Shown: positions 1 to 8,384 of the stretch, piece by piece
How positions within the stretch are numbered: the stretch's first letter is position 1
Layout: every line of letters starts with the position of its first letter
Assembly: GCF_947492405.1 (NCBI RefSeq)
Contig: NZ_CANLMP010000005.1
Coordinates: forward strand, 62,001-126,000
Source: an uncultured Aquimarina sp.
GTDB taxonomy: Bacteria; Bacteroidota; Bacteroidia; Flavobacteriales; Flavobacteriaceae
Reading direction: 5' to 3'
Length of the DNA stretch: 64,000 bases
Notes under the pieces: model-generated
Database searches by the model: none
The model's input: the letters and a program-made list of their open reading frames with translations, nothing else
Told to the model about the DNA's origin: nothing
Translations under genes and position numbers: made by a program

Positions 1-1
1 A

Positions 2-469
2 GGTAAAAATGAAATCTATTTGGCGAAAAAAGGTGCTGAAGTAATGAATGTAGATATTTCTGCAGTAGGTCTTCAAAAGGCATTGAGTTTTGCCGATTTA
101 AATAGTGTAGAGATTCAAACCGAGGAAGCCGATTTATTAAACTGGAATTGGCCAGATTCGGAATATGACATCGTTACTTGGTTCTTTGTTCATTTTGCCA
201 TTGAGGATAATCCATACATACTACAAAATATACTCAAGACACTTAAACCTGGTGGTATTTTAATTGGCAACGTTTTCTCTGACCATACTGGTGCAGATAG
301 AAAAGGAAATAAGGTAATCACTAGATATGACGAAGACACTTTTAAAGTGATTGAACCTCAAACCATCGGTATGGAATTTAAAAGAGGACAACGCAGAAGA
401 AAACCCGAACTAGAACCTGATGAAACATTCGGATTTACCATTTACAAGAAACTATTAAATCAAATATAA
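2..469 (+). CDS. Class I SAM-dependent methyltransferase, 5'-truncated by window edge
   Basis: The frame is open from the first bases of the window, so the true start lies outside; the TTG at 20 is internal. The visible part begins at the end of the glycine-rich SAM motif (GKNEIYLAKKGAEV) and continues with NVDIS, whose Asp is the usual ribose-binding acidic residue after the second beta strand. Later come DIVTWFFVHF and LKPGGILI, the fourth and fifth strands of the Rossmann-like fold. This layout matches short TehB/UbiE-like methyltransferases that act on small molecules, but the substrate cannot be read. It ends one base before the next gene, so the two are probably cotranscribed. The fold is fairly certain, the exact role is not. 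Confidence 0.8.
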   Translation, partial: GKNEIYLAKKGAEVMNVDISAVGLQKALSFADLNSVEIQTEEADLLNWNWPDSEYDIVTWFFVHFAIEDNPYILQNILKTLKPGGILIGNVFSDHTGADRKGNKVITRYDEDTFKVIEPQTIGMEFKRGQRRRKPELEPDETFGFTIYKKLLNQI

Positions 470-470
470 A

Positions 471-926
471 ATGAAAAGAATATCAATTTTAATCATTACA
501 TTTCTATCAACCACAACAATACTGCTCGCTCAAGACAATGATAGTCAAATTGCTGAAAAGGCATTCAATGGATGGCACAAAGGCGAAAACTCTGGAAACT
601 ATGATGTTGTAAAATCACTGATTACAGACGCCTTTGTAACCTTTGAGCATCCATTTACAGGAAGAGCAAAAGACCAGAAAGCCAAGGCAACTATTGAAGG
701 AATGATAAGCCAGCGTGAAAAATCGCCTAATAACCTAAGCTTTTCTGAAGTAACTCATACGCCTGCAGGCAACGACCATTATTTTCATTTTCGTTCTACT
801 GGCGAGGTGATGGGAAAATTTCAATATGATGGGTATAACATTATTATCATCACGGTTGAAAATGGCAAAATAACCGGGTTTAAAGAATACCTAGGACTTA
901 TAGACCCGGCTTGGTTTCAAGGGTAG
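471..926 (+). CDS. Exported NTF2/SnoaL-like protein
   Basis: This 151-residue protein starts with a signal peptide (about residues 1-20, ending LLAQ), so it should be periplasmic or surface-exposed. The rest has the size and pattern of an NTF2/SnoaL-like cone fold: an N-terminal helix (IAEKAFNGWHKGENSGNYDVV), then strands containing FVTFEHPFTGRAK and a C-terminal strand IIIITVENGKITGFKEYL. Such domains bind small hydrophobic ligands or act as isomerases; no catalytic residue can be assigned here. The gene follows the methyltransferase with one base between them and is closed by a strong hairpin terminator. Confidence 0.7.
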   Translation: MKRISILIITFLSTTTILLAQDNDSQIAEKAFNGWHKGENSGNYDVVKSLITDAFVTFEHPFTGRAKDQKAKATIEGMISQREKSPNNLSFSEVTHTPAGNDHYFHFRSTGEVMGKFQYDGYNIIIITVENGKITGFKEYLGLIDPAWFQG

Positions 927-954
927 TTGAGAGTTTATTAAGTCCTTCATTGAA

Positions 955-996
955 AACAACCCCAATATAAAACATTGGGGTTGTTTTATTTTTTTC
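955..996. terminator. Bidirectional intrinsic terminator
   Basis: A perfect 12-bp stem (955-966 pairing with 974-985, arm AACAACCCCAAT) closes a 7-nt loop and is followed by a T-rich run. It lies between the plus-strand NTF2-like gene and the converging minus-strand Cas2-like gene, so it can stop both transcripts. Confidence 0.85.
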
Positions 997-1285
997 AAGA
1001 TTCTACAGGATGTAAATTCTTTTTCAACCAATTTCTGCATTCATCGCTAAAGGTTTTACTCCAAGAGGTATTTGGCCCGTGAATTTGAGTTACAAGAATT
1101 CTATCATTAGAATCCAGAGTTTTAAGCAATCGCGTGTTTATTTGTGAGGCAGTAAGATTAGAATTTATTATCCAAACACTTTCTAAGCAATGCCAATGAC
1201 CGCTTGCAATTTCTTTAATTTCTTCGAAGAGCGAATCATAATCGCCTCCGTCTATTAGGTCATAAGTAACTAGGTAAGATTTCAT
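995..1285 (-). CDS. Stand-alone Cas2-like (SinR-family) small protein
   Basis: The 96-residue protein begins MKSYLVTYDLIDGGDY, the first strand and loop of the Cas2/VapD-type ferredoxin fold, and continues with HCLESVWIINS, a motif typical of the solitary SinR-family proteins. The length agrees with that family. There are no cas1, other cas genes or CRISPR repeats in the window, so this is not part of a CRISPR system here. Related solitary proteins may be small nucleases or toxin-like proteins, but I see no proof of activity. It has its own transcription unit between the 12-bp terminator and an AT-rich upstream region. Confidence 0.6.
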   Translation of the reverse strand: MKSYLVTYDLIDGGDYDSLFEEIKEIASGHWHCLESVWIINSNLTASQINTRLLKTLDSNDRILVTQIHGPNTSWSKTFSDECRNWLKKNLHPVES

Positions 1286-1382
1286 AAGTTAATGGTTTTA
1301 AATAGGCTGAAAATATAGTTAAATCTCTTAAAAACTGATTGTGGATTACCGTAAAAGAATTAATTCTTATGCCCCATTGATT

Positions 1383-2717
1383 TTAAAGTTTACCAGTAAG
1401 CTGCAACAATCGTATTTCACTTATCCTTACGAGATATGAAAAATCAACGATTAAATTCTTTGCACGTATTAGGTTAAGGTTTGCCTCACGCAATGCCGTT
1501 GCATTAATTTGACCATTCTTATACTCACTTGATGCGCGCTCGTAGTTACGCTCTGCAGTGCCCACATTTTCCTTAGCAATGCGCAGCTGTTCCAGATTAT
1601 TAAGGTATTCATTGTAACCGTTTGTAATTTCAGTTTCCAATTGAATCTTAGCATCCTCATATTGATAATCCTGCTTTTCTTTTTCAAGTTTAGTATTGGT
1701 GATTTGTCTTTTAACATTAGAGCCATTAAAAATGTTTTGGCGCAATGAAATTCCCACCAAAGGACCCGTTCGTTGAACGTTTAGCAACTGCCCAACTTCT
1801 GTATCTGATTCCAAATAACGGTAACTTGCAAAAACATTCAACTCTGGAAACCGAGAAGCTTTCGCTATTGATATATTCGATTCACTAATAGCAGTACTTG
1901 ATTTCAGTAAATGTAGCCGCGTATTATTTTCCAAGCCTTCAGAAACAAGTGTCTCTATGTCAGGAAGCATTCCGATAATTTTTATTTGATTAGAAACTGT
2001 CATCGATTCATTGGGCTTTCTCGAAAGCAAAGCATTCAAATTGCGCTTACTGTTTTCATATTGAAGTTGGGATTGTTTTAGCGCAAGACTATCATTTTTT
2101 AAATCCACTTCGGCCTGCAAAATTTCCAGCCGATTGCTATTCCCAAACTCGAAAGCATTCTTTGCACGCTGATAGCGCTCGAGTGAAATGACAACCCCTT
2201 CTTGGGCTATCTCAGTTAAGTAAAACCGTCTGGCTATATCTAGATAGGATGTGGTAACATTAACGGTAAGTAATTCTACTTCAAGTTCTAGTTGTTTGTT
2301 ACCGATGGTTTCTAAATACCCCAATTGGTCTAGAAGGTATCGACCTCTACCACCTCGTATAATAGGATAGGTCGCATCAACGCTTCCGAGGATGTTATAC
2401 GATTGCACCCCATTTTCTGAAATATTTCGATTTCCCTGGCCGTCATTCGCAAAGTTTGCAATGGTCAAATCTAGATTGTCAAATGACAAATCGTAACCAG
2501 CATTAATGCCTACACTTGGCAAAAGACCTGCGTTACCCAGCGTATTGTTGTTCTTGGCTACTTCAACATCTGTCTTTATAGCCTTGATACCATAGTTGTT
2601 TTCAACAGCAATTGCAATGGCTTCATCTAGTTTTAATGTTTCAAGCGTTTGTGCTTTCATTAAAGCGGAAACCATAATGGCAGCAATGCCTAACATATAT
2701 GTTTTTGCAGATATCAT
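1383..2717 (-). CDS. TolC-family outer-membrane efflux protein
   Basis: This 444-residue protein has a signal peptide (1 to about 23, ending MKAQ) followed by the two repeated helical hairpin/barrel units of the TolC family. Characteristic segments include LDEAIAIAVENNYGI near the start and long heptad-rich helices such as ILQAEVDLKNDSLALKQSQLQYE. It forms the outer-membrane exit duct of a tripartite pump. It is the last gene of the operon, 3 bases after the RND permease, which fixes its role as that pump's partner. The family is clear; the exported compounds are unknown. Confidence 0.9.
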   Translation of the reverse strand: MISAKTYMLGIAAIMVSALMKAQTLETLKLDEAIAIAVENNYGIKAIKTDVEVAKNNNTLGNAGLLPSVGINAGYDLSFDNLDLTIANFANDGQGNRNISENGVQSYNILGSVDATYPIIRGGRGRYLLDQLGYLETIGNKQLELEVELLTVNVTTSYLDIARRFYLTEIAQEGVVISLERYQRAKNAFEFGNSNRLEILQAEVDLKNDSLALKQSQLQYENSKRNLNALLSRKPNESMTVSNQIKIIGMLPDIETLVSEGLENNTRLHLLKSSTAISESNISIAKASRFPELNVFASYRYLESDTEVGQLLNVQRTGPLVGISLRQNIFNGSNVKRQITNTKLEKEKQDYQYEDAKIQLETEITNGYNEYLNNLEQLRIAKENVGTAERNYERASSEYKNGQINATALREANLNLIRAKNLIVDFSYLVRISEIRLLQLTGKL

Positions 2718-2720
2718 AAA

Positions 2721-5700
2721 TTACTTGATTTGATGTTTGATACGTTTTATGGCAGGCTCTACGGCTCCTGCTGTTGTGGATTCACCTTCCCATAATCGAT
2801 GCCATAGACGTTTTAAATGGTTGTTGGCAATAAGCAATGATGGCAATAATAAGAGCGTAATAAACATCCCGAATGCGAGACCGTAGGCGATAGAAATAGC
2901 CGTGGGTTTTAAAAATTGCGCACCAAAACTGCTAGATAATATTAAGGGCGTGAGACCTGCAATAGTCGTTACCGTAGTAAGTAATATGGCTCTAAATCTT
3001 GACTTGGCGGTTTGAAATACGGCCGCATTAAAAGAAGGTTGTCTTCCCATCTCTTGATTAAAGGTACTCACCATCACCAAAGAATTATTGATGAGAATAC
3101 CTATGAGGGCTATGATTCCTTGAATAGAAAAGATGCTTAATGGAATACCGTGAATGATATGGCCAATAAAAACACCAATCAACATAAAAGGAAACAATAG
3201 AAATACAATTACAGTCTGTGATACCGACCTGAAACTGAGCATCACAATAGCGACCATTAGCAATAGGATAAGCGGCCCTACCTTACCAACGGAACCAATA
3301 GATTTCCCAGATTCTCGACTTTCGCCTTCAAAGGTGTGTGAAATACCGGCATACTTTTGTTCAATCTTGGCAAGAGCTTCTGTTTGTATCTCTGAAAGAA
3401 TATCCGGTACAGCAGCATTTGGGTCGACAATATCAGCTTCTACCCGAATCTCTTTTTTTCCTTGTTGATGATAAATGGCCAGGGTTCCTGGTCGCTGGTC
3501 TAATTTGGCGACTTCGTACAGCGGTATCGTTCTATTGTTTGCCAATCGCAGCTGCATATTCTTAAATTTTTCAAGAGAAGAACGGTCTTCAATAGCATAT
3601 CGAAGCCATATTTTTATTTCGTCATCACCACGTTGTATGTCTTGTACCTGAACTCCAAAAAAGCCATTACGTACCTGTCGCATCACTTCAGAAAGCGTTA
3701 ACCCAAGATTGTACGCATTTGGTTTTAAGGTCACATACAATTCTTTGATGCCCACTTTATCGGTGTCTATTACATCCCTAATATCAATTCGTTGGCGCAT
3801 TGCTTCCTTCAACTCGTTTTTGGCCTTACGCAAGACTTCTAAATCATCTCCTAATAATGCAATAGATATGGGTTTCCCAAAGGTTTCTGCCGGTGGTCCG
3901 TATGCAAGATTGACCGCCTCGGGTATGCTACCCGCTTTATCCCTGAAATTCCCCGAAAGCACGATAGAATTGATACGTCGTTGCTCAACAGGCAACAATG
4001 TAATATTGAGGAATCCCTCGTTTGAATTTGGTCCAATAATACGTTCAACATTTAGTACAACGATGTCTGGTCTTTTTGCGAGGTAGTCTTCGTTTACTTT
4101 CCAAATAGAGGACTCTATATGCTGAAGTTTAGCTTCCGTGATATCTTCTGGTGTACCGGGTGGCAATGTTAATCTTGCCTGCACCACATCACGGTCTATA
4201 TTGGGAAAAAATGTTCCCTTCAAGGTATTTGAAGCTTTCAAAAAAATAGCCGCTGCTAAAAAAACAATGGCAATACCGATAACTAATAAAAAGTTCTTCT
4301 GAGCAAATCGCAAAGCTGGTAAATAAGCTTTCTCCCGCATTTTTAAAAGCCCACGATTTGCGAATTTTTCAAGCTTCGTTTCTTTTGTGTTTTTATTCAA
4401 AGCTGCCGAATGTGCGATATGTACCGGAAGGAAAAAAAAGCTCTCAATCATTGCTACGGTCAGCGTTGCAATTACTACAATAGAAATGTTTGAAAAGAAT
4501 TCACCCAGCTTCCCTTCAATAAAGAAATAAATAGAAAAGGCAACTGCAGTGGTAAGCAATGATGAGATGACAGCCGGTAAGACTTCGACTGTTCCATCAA
4601 TCGCAGCGTTCAATCGTGATTTCCCTTTTTCAATGGCGTGTTGATAGATATTTTCACCAATCACGACCCCATCATCAACCAATATCCCCAAGACTATGAT
4701 AGTTCCAAATAATGAAACTACGTTAATGGTTAGGTCTACAAATGAAGCAATGATGAGCATCCCAAATAAGGCCACAGGTATTTTAAAAGACACCCATAAG
4801 GCAAGACTTCGGTTCAGGAAAAGTGTCAATACAATGATTACTAAAATCACGCCCAAAATTCCGCTTTCTGAAAGGGTAACAATTCGCTCTCGTAACGTAA
4901 CGGTATTGTCAAAGACAACCTTGCCTTTTACCTCCGTATTTGTTTTATTGAATGCGTCAATATACTGTGTTACAAAATCGGCATTCTCTATAATGTTCTC
5001 TTCATTTAAAGTGAAGATATCAAGAGCCACCGCAGGTTTTCCATTGAGGTATCTTTTGGTTGGCCGGTCAGCAAACCTATTCACTACATCTGCAATATCC
5101 TTTACATAGATTATCTGCCCATCTGTGGTTGCCCTGATAGGAATGTTTTGTAAATCATTGGCGTAATATCCTTTTTCATCTGCTCTTATGAGTATGTTTT
5201 CATTGGGTGTTTTTAGTTCACCCCCTGAGGTTTCAACATTGGCATTTCGTAAGGCAGCGGCAACATTATCAAAGCTTATATTAAATCTTCTAAGGTCATT
5301 TTCGCGTAAGCGGACTTCAATTTCTTCTTCAGGATACCCAGAAATTAAAACTTTGGAAAGTCCTTTTTTCTGTAAAAAGTCATCTCTAATTTCCTTAGCA
5401 TAATCTTTTAAGGTTTCGACCGAAACATTTCCACTTAATGCAACTGTGGCAGTCGTATTAAGTATCTCTTCCTTCTGTATTACAGGAATTTCTGCTCGTT
5501 CAGGAAAAGTCGTAATGCTGTTAACCGCACTTTTTACATCTTCTAGCACGATGTCTTCATCCACATCTTCGTATATCTCGATTCTAATTTTTGCATTGTT
5601 CTCAATAGCCGTAGAAGTAACTCGGTCAATACCCGTAACTCCTTGAAGATTATCCTCTATTTTGTTGATAATGCCTTCTTCCATTTCGGCAGGTGAAGCA

Positions 5701-5861
5701 CCACGATACAAAACATCTACGGTTATAAACTTTATTTTTTGTTCAGGAAAAAAAGTAGAACGCATTCTACCTAGAATAAGAAGTCCAATTAGAATGATAA
5801 ATGCTATGGTGATGTTTACCACCATTGGATTTTTTAGAAAATATCGTAGCGTATTCTTCAT
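2721..5861 (-). CDS. RND efflux permease (AcrB/MdtBC-like, HAE1 type)
   Basis: The 1046 residues match the usual RND length. One helix near residues 13-32 is followed by a large periplasmic loop (about 40-330), a block of helices to about 480, a second periplasmic loop and a final helix block. The proton-relay Asp pair is present at residues 396-397 in GILVDDGVVIGENI, so proton-driven transport should work. The second half holds GIIALIGILINNSLVMVS, equivalent to helix 10. The gene lies between its adaptor (one base upstream) and TolC partner (3 bases downstream). It should export hydrophobic drugs, bile-salt-like compounds or metabolites from the periplasm; the sequence does not show which. 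Confidence 0.93.
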   Translation of the reverse strand: MKNTLRYFLKNPMVVNITIAFIILIGLLILGRMRSTFFPEQKIKFITVDVLYRGASPAEMEEGIINKIEDNLQGVTGIDRVTSTAIENNAKIRIEIYEDVDEDIVLEDVKSAVNSITTFPERAEIPVIQKEEILNTTATVALSGNVSVETLKDYAKEIRDDFLQKKGLSKVLISGYPEEEIEVRLRENDLRRFNISFDNVAAALRNANVETSGGELKTPNENILIRADEKGYYANDLQNIPIRATTDGQIIYVKDIADVVNRFADRPTKRYLNGKPAVALDIFTLNEENIIENADFVTQYIDAFNKTNTEVKGKVVFDNTVTLRERIVTLSESGILGVILVIIVLTLFLNRSLALWVSFKIPVALFGMLIIASFVDLTINVVSLFGTIIVLGILVDDGVVIGENIYQHAIEKGKSRLNAAIDGTVEVLPAVISSLLTTAVAFSIYFFIEGKLGEFFSNISIVVIATLTVAMIESFFFLPVHIAHSAALNKNTKETKLEKFANRGLLKMREKAYLPALRFAQKNFLLVIGIAIVFLAAAIFLKASNTLKGTFFPNIDRDVVQARLTLPPGTPEDITEAKLQHIESSIWKVNEDYLAKRPDIVVLNVERIIGPNSNEGFLNITLLPVEQRRINSIVLSGNFRDKAGSIPEAVNLAYGPPAETFGKPISIALLGDDLEVLRKAKNELKEAMRQRIDIRDVIDTDKVGIKELYVTLKPNAYNLGLTLSEVMRQVRNGFFGVQVQDIQRGDDEIKIWLRYAIEDRSSLEKFKNMQLRLANNRTIPLYEVAKLDQRPGTLAIYHQQGKKEIRVEADIVDPNAAVPDILSEIQTEALAKIEQKYAGISHTFEGESRESGKSIGSVGKVGPLILLLMVAIVMLSFRSVSQTVIVFLLFPFMLIGVFIGHIIHGIPLSIFSIQGIIALIGILINNSLVMVSTFNQEMGRQPSFNAAVFQTAKSRFRAILLTTVTTIAGLTPLILSSSFGAQFLKPTAISIAYGLAFGMFITLLLLPSLLIANNHLKRLWHRLWEGESTTAGAVEPAIKRIKHQIK

Positions 5862-5862
5862 C

Positions 5863-6987
5863 TTATTGGGCGTTGTTTTTTGATATTCCTTTAATACCCT
5901 GAATCGATGACGTCACAGCTTCCATTATAATTACCTGCCCATCCCGAAGCCCTGATAACACTGCCTTGTTATGATCTATAGCTTCTATGACTACTTTTTG
6001 CACACCTACGATGCTATCTTGAATAACAAATACTTCGTTGTTTCTAGTGATAAATTTTTTGTTAAGTTCAAAGGCATTTTCATAGCTAATTACAGGCACG
6101 CTACCATTTAGATACATCCCTGGATAATATTGGTTTCCGTTAATTTCAAAAATGGCCGTAGATTGTTGAGTCTCTGGATTAAGTGCCGGTACGATTCTCG
6201 TCAGGGAAGCTTCTATCGGTGCTGAACTATCATTTGATTGAAATGAAACCTTCTTTCCTTTTTTTAGATAGGATATGTCCGAAGGGTTGATACCTACCTG
6301 TAATTCTAAAACATCGGTTCTTATAAATGTCCCTATCAATGTTTGTGGGGAAACGATAGTACCTTGGTCTACATTTGAAGCAACTACAACACCTGAAAAA
6401 GGTGCATAAACTGTGAATTTTGATAGAAAATCTTCTTTGCTCTGAATGCTATAGAACTGCTCAGGGATGCCTCGTGCAGTAAAAAAGTTACGCTCTTGCG
6501 CACTTTTATATGCTGGTAAATTAGGTGCTGTCTTGTTTGGGTCAAATGCATTCAGATAGTTATACCACGCTTGAAAATTATCAGGATAATCTTGCTTAAG
6601 GTCGGACATTGCGTTCAGAAGCGAATTTGCAAAACGACTTCTTTGCGAGACCAACTCTAATTGTTGGGTACGGCTATTTATACGTATTAATGGCTGTCCT
6701 TTTTTAAATTGATGACCTTCTTTAAAGGTAGTTTTTGCAGGCAAAATTTTTCCACCTACTTCAGCATATACTTCAAAGCGTTCCTTTGGCAGTAATCTAC
6801 CTGTAATAGGCACACTTTTTTCTATCGTACTATTTTTTACGGTGGCTGTTTCGAACGTACGAATTGATGTATTTACAGAAACGACTTTCGCTTCCTTTGG
6901 TTCTGAACCGCCCATTGTTTTCATCACAAAAATGACAGCTAATATGGCGATGGCACTACCCACTATAAGCCATTTTCTAGTATTCAT
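5863..6987 (-). CDS. RND periplasmic adaptor (membrane fusion protein)
   Basis: The 374-residue protein has one N-terminal membrane anchor (about residues 7-24) and no lipobox. It then has the lipoyl/barrel-sandwich halves (ERFEVYAEVGGKI and FTVYAPFSGVVVASNVDQGTIV) flanking a short helical hairpin, then a beta-barrel domain (VLELQVGINPSDISYLKKGKKV) and a membrane-proximal domain. It bridges the permease and the TolC channel in the periplasm. It is the first gene of the three-gene minus-strand efflux operon. A Bacteroidetes-type -7 element (TAATTTTG on the minus strand) lies about 30 bases before the start codon. Confidence 0.92.
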   Translation of the reverse strand: MNTRKWLIVGSAIAILAVIFVMKTMGGSEPKEAKVVSVNTSIRTFETATVKNSTIEKSVPITGRLLPKERFEVYAEVGGKILPAKTTFKEGHQFKKGQPLIRINSRTQQLELVSQRSRFANSLLNAMSDLKQDYPDNFQAWYNYLNAFDPNKTAPNLPAYKSAQERNFFTARGIPEQFYSIQSKEDFLSKFTVYAPFSGVVVASNVDQGTIVSPQTLIGTFIRTDVLELQVGINPSDISYLKKGKKVSFQSNDSSAPIEASLTRIVPALNPETQQSTAIFEINGNQYYPGMYLNGSVPVISYENAFELNKKFITRNNEVFVIQDSIVGVQKVVIEAIDHNKAVLSGLRDGQVIIMEAVTSSIQGIKGISKNNAQ

Positions 6988-7015
6988 AAGATTCAGCTTT
7001 TGAATTATTGATTGT

Positions 7016-7023
7016 CAAAATTA
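7016..7023 (-). promoter_or_regulatory. Candidate -7 element of the RND efflux operon
   Basis: On the minus strand this reads TAATTTTG, a full match to the Bacteroidetes TAnnTTTG consensus, about 30 bases upstream of the adaptor start. No convincing -33 TTTG is found at 19-21 bases, but the left arm of the inverted repeat at 7041-7120 covers that position, which fits a regulator-controlled promoter. Confidence 0.4.
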
Positions 7024-7040
7024 TCTCAATCAAATAACTG

Positions 7041-7120
7041 AAATGGTGGACGATATACGGATTGTATGGTACAGGTAAAAAATAAAAAGTACACCTATAT
7101 CCGTTTTTTGTGAACCACTT
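7041..7120. promoter_or_regulatory. Inverted repeat in the divergent efflux/SDR promoter region
   Basis: Two 22-base arms, 7041-7062 and the reverse complement of 7099-7120, match at 16 of 22 positions. The shared parts are AAnTGGT on the outside and ACGGAT on the inside, with 36 bases between the arms. The pair is centred between the divergent RND operon and the SDR gene, so it may bind one regulator acting on both. No regulator gene adjoins it, so the binding protein is unknown. Confidence 0.45.
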
Positions 7121-7170
7121 TTAAGGTTGGTCTTAGTGTAATTTGCATTGTAAATCCAAAAAAATAGACA

Positions 7171-7923
7171 ATGGGAAAATTATCAAACAAGACTGCCTTT
7201 ATTACAGGTGGTAATAGCGGGATTGGTCTTGCCACCGCAAAATTATTTGTAGAAGAAGGCGCTCAAGTCATCATTCAAGGAAGAAACGAAGAAAAGCTTA
7301 AGGAAGCGGTTTCTGAATTAGGCGGTAATACTACATACGTAGTTGCAGACTTGAGAAGAATTTCAGATATAAGAAATATCAAAGAAGAAATAAGCACACG
7401 TGTAGACCATCTTGATATTCTTTTCTTAAATGCCGGCGTAGCCTATTTCGCTCCAATAGACCGTATTGATGAAGAGTTCTTTGATAGTCAATTTGAAACA
7501 AATGTCAAAGGCGTATTCTTCACTATTCAAGAATTATTGCCACTAACCAATAATGGTAGTTCTATTATTTTGAATGGTTCGGTCAATTCATTTATGGCAA
7601 GACCTATGTCAAGTGTTTATGCGGCAACCAAGGCTGCAATAGCAAGTTTTGGAATTACAATGGCAGCTGAATTAGCACCAGATGACGTACGTGTAAACGT
7701 CGTACATCCTGGACCTACTCAAACACCTATTTTTTCAAAAATGGGAATGCCCGAAGAACAACTCAATCAAATGGCATCGAGTATCCAAAATGCAGTGCCA
7801 ATGGGACGATTTGGCAATCCGAATGAAATAGCAAAAGCAGTGTTATTCTTCGCATCGGACGATTCAACATTTTCAACAGGTTCGACCATTATTGCCGATG
7901 GCGGAATGGGTACAATCAGATAA
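7171..7923 (+). CDS. SDR-family oxidoreductase
   Basis: This is a classical short-chain dehydrogenase/reductase of 250 residues. The nucleotide-binding TGGNSGIG motif is at residues 12-19, the structural NAG at 87-89, Asn111 in FETNVKG, and the catalytic Ser137, Tyr150 and Lys154 (YAATK) are all in place. It should reduce or oxidise a small carbonyl or alcohol with NAD(P)(H); the residue after strand two (GRNEE) suggests NADPH. It opens a long plus-strand run of redox genes, with DoxX 31 bases downstream. The substrate cannot be inferred. Confidence 0.92.
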   Translation: MGKLSNKTAFITGGNSGIGLATAKLFVEEGAQVIIQGRNEEKLKEAVSELGGNTTYVVADLRRISDIRNIKEEISTRVDHLDILFLNAGVAYFAPIDRIDEEFFDSQFETNVKGVFFTIQELLPLTNNGSSIILNGSVNSFMARPMSSVYAATKAAIASFGITMAAELAPDDVRVNVVHPGPTQTPIFSKMGMPEEQLNQMASSIQNAVPMGRFGNPNEIAKAVLFFASDDSTFSTGSTIIADGGMGTIR

Positions 7924-7954
7924 TTAAACTAAATAATAACTAAAATAAACTTTT

Positions 7955-8380
7955 ATGAAAATAGCAGCAACCATCTCAAGAGTCCTATTAGGGCTAGTTT
8001 TTGCAGTCTTCGGACTAAATCATTTTGTAGGCTTTATTCCACACCCAGAAATGGCAGGTGCAGCCTTAGACTATATGTCTGGAATTACTGCAACAGGATA
8101 TTTTTGGCCATTTCTTAGAACACTTGAATTACTGTGTGGTCTGGCTTTAATCTTTAGATTTTATCCAACACTTGCCTTATTTATCCTTACACCAATTACT
8201 TTGAATATTTTCTTATTCCACATCTTTTTAGAACCTGTAAATATCCCAATGGCTGCTATTATGCTATTGCTTAATGGATTTTTGGTTTACTGGTACTGGG
8301 ATTACTATAAGTTAATCTTTACAAAGTCTCCTTTAGGGTTAAGAGAATCATCAAAATCAACATCCACTAAAAAAGCATAG
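7955..8380 (+). CDS. DoxX-family membrane protein
   Basis: The 141-residue protein has about four membrane helices and the DoxX pattern: an N-terminal helix with LLGLVFAVFGLNHFVGF, the FLRTLELLCGLALIF segment, and a last pair of helices. DoxX proteins are small inner-membrane proteins often found next to oxidoreductases and linked to thiol or electron-transfer stress responses; their chemistry is poorly known. It sits between the SDR gene and the permease on the same strand with short spacers. Two more DoxX proteins occur at 37057 and 50483. Confidence 0.82.
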   Translation: MKIAATISRVLLGLVFAVFGLNHFVGFIPHPEMAGAALDYMSGITATGYFWPFLRTLELLCGLALIFRFYPTLALFILTPITLNIFLFHIFLEPVNIPMAAIMLLLNGFLVYWYWDYYKLIFTKSPLGLRESSKSTSTKKA

Positions 8381-8384
8381 TTCA

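Noticed and set aside
995..1285. Cas2-like protein as sign of a CRISPR system
   Set aside because: No cas genes and no repeat-spacer array are seen anywhere in the window.
2721..5861. Long frames on the plus strand opposite the RND permease
   Set aside because: They are antisense shadows of a clearly conserved gene and show no protein-like motifs.
7126..7145. Possible -33/-7 promoter for the SDR gene (TTG ... TAATTTGC)
   Set aside because: The spacing is only about 10 bases and the -7 lacks one T, so it does not fit the Bacteroidetes consensus.
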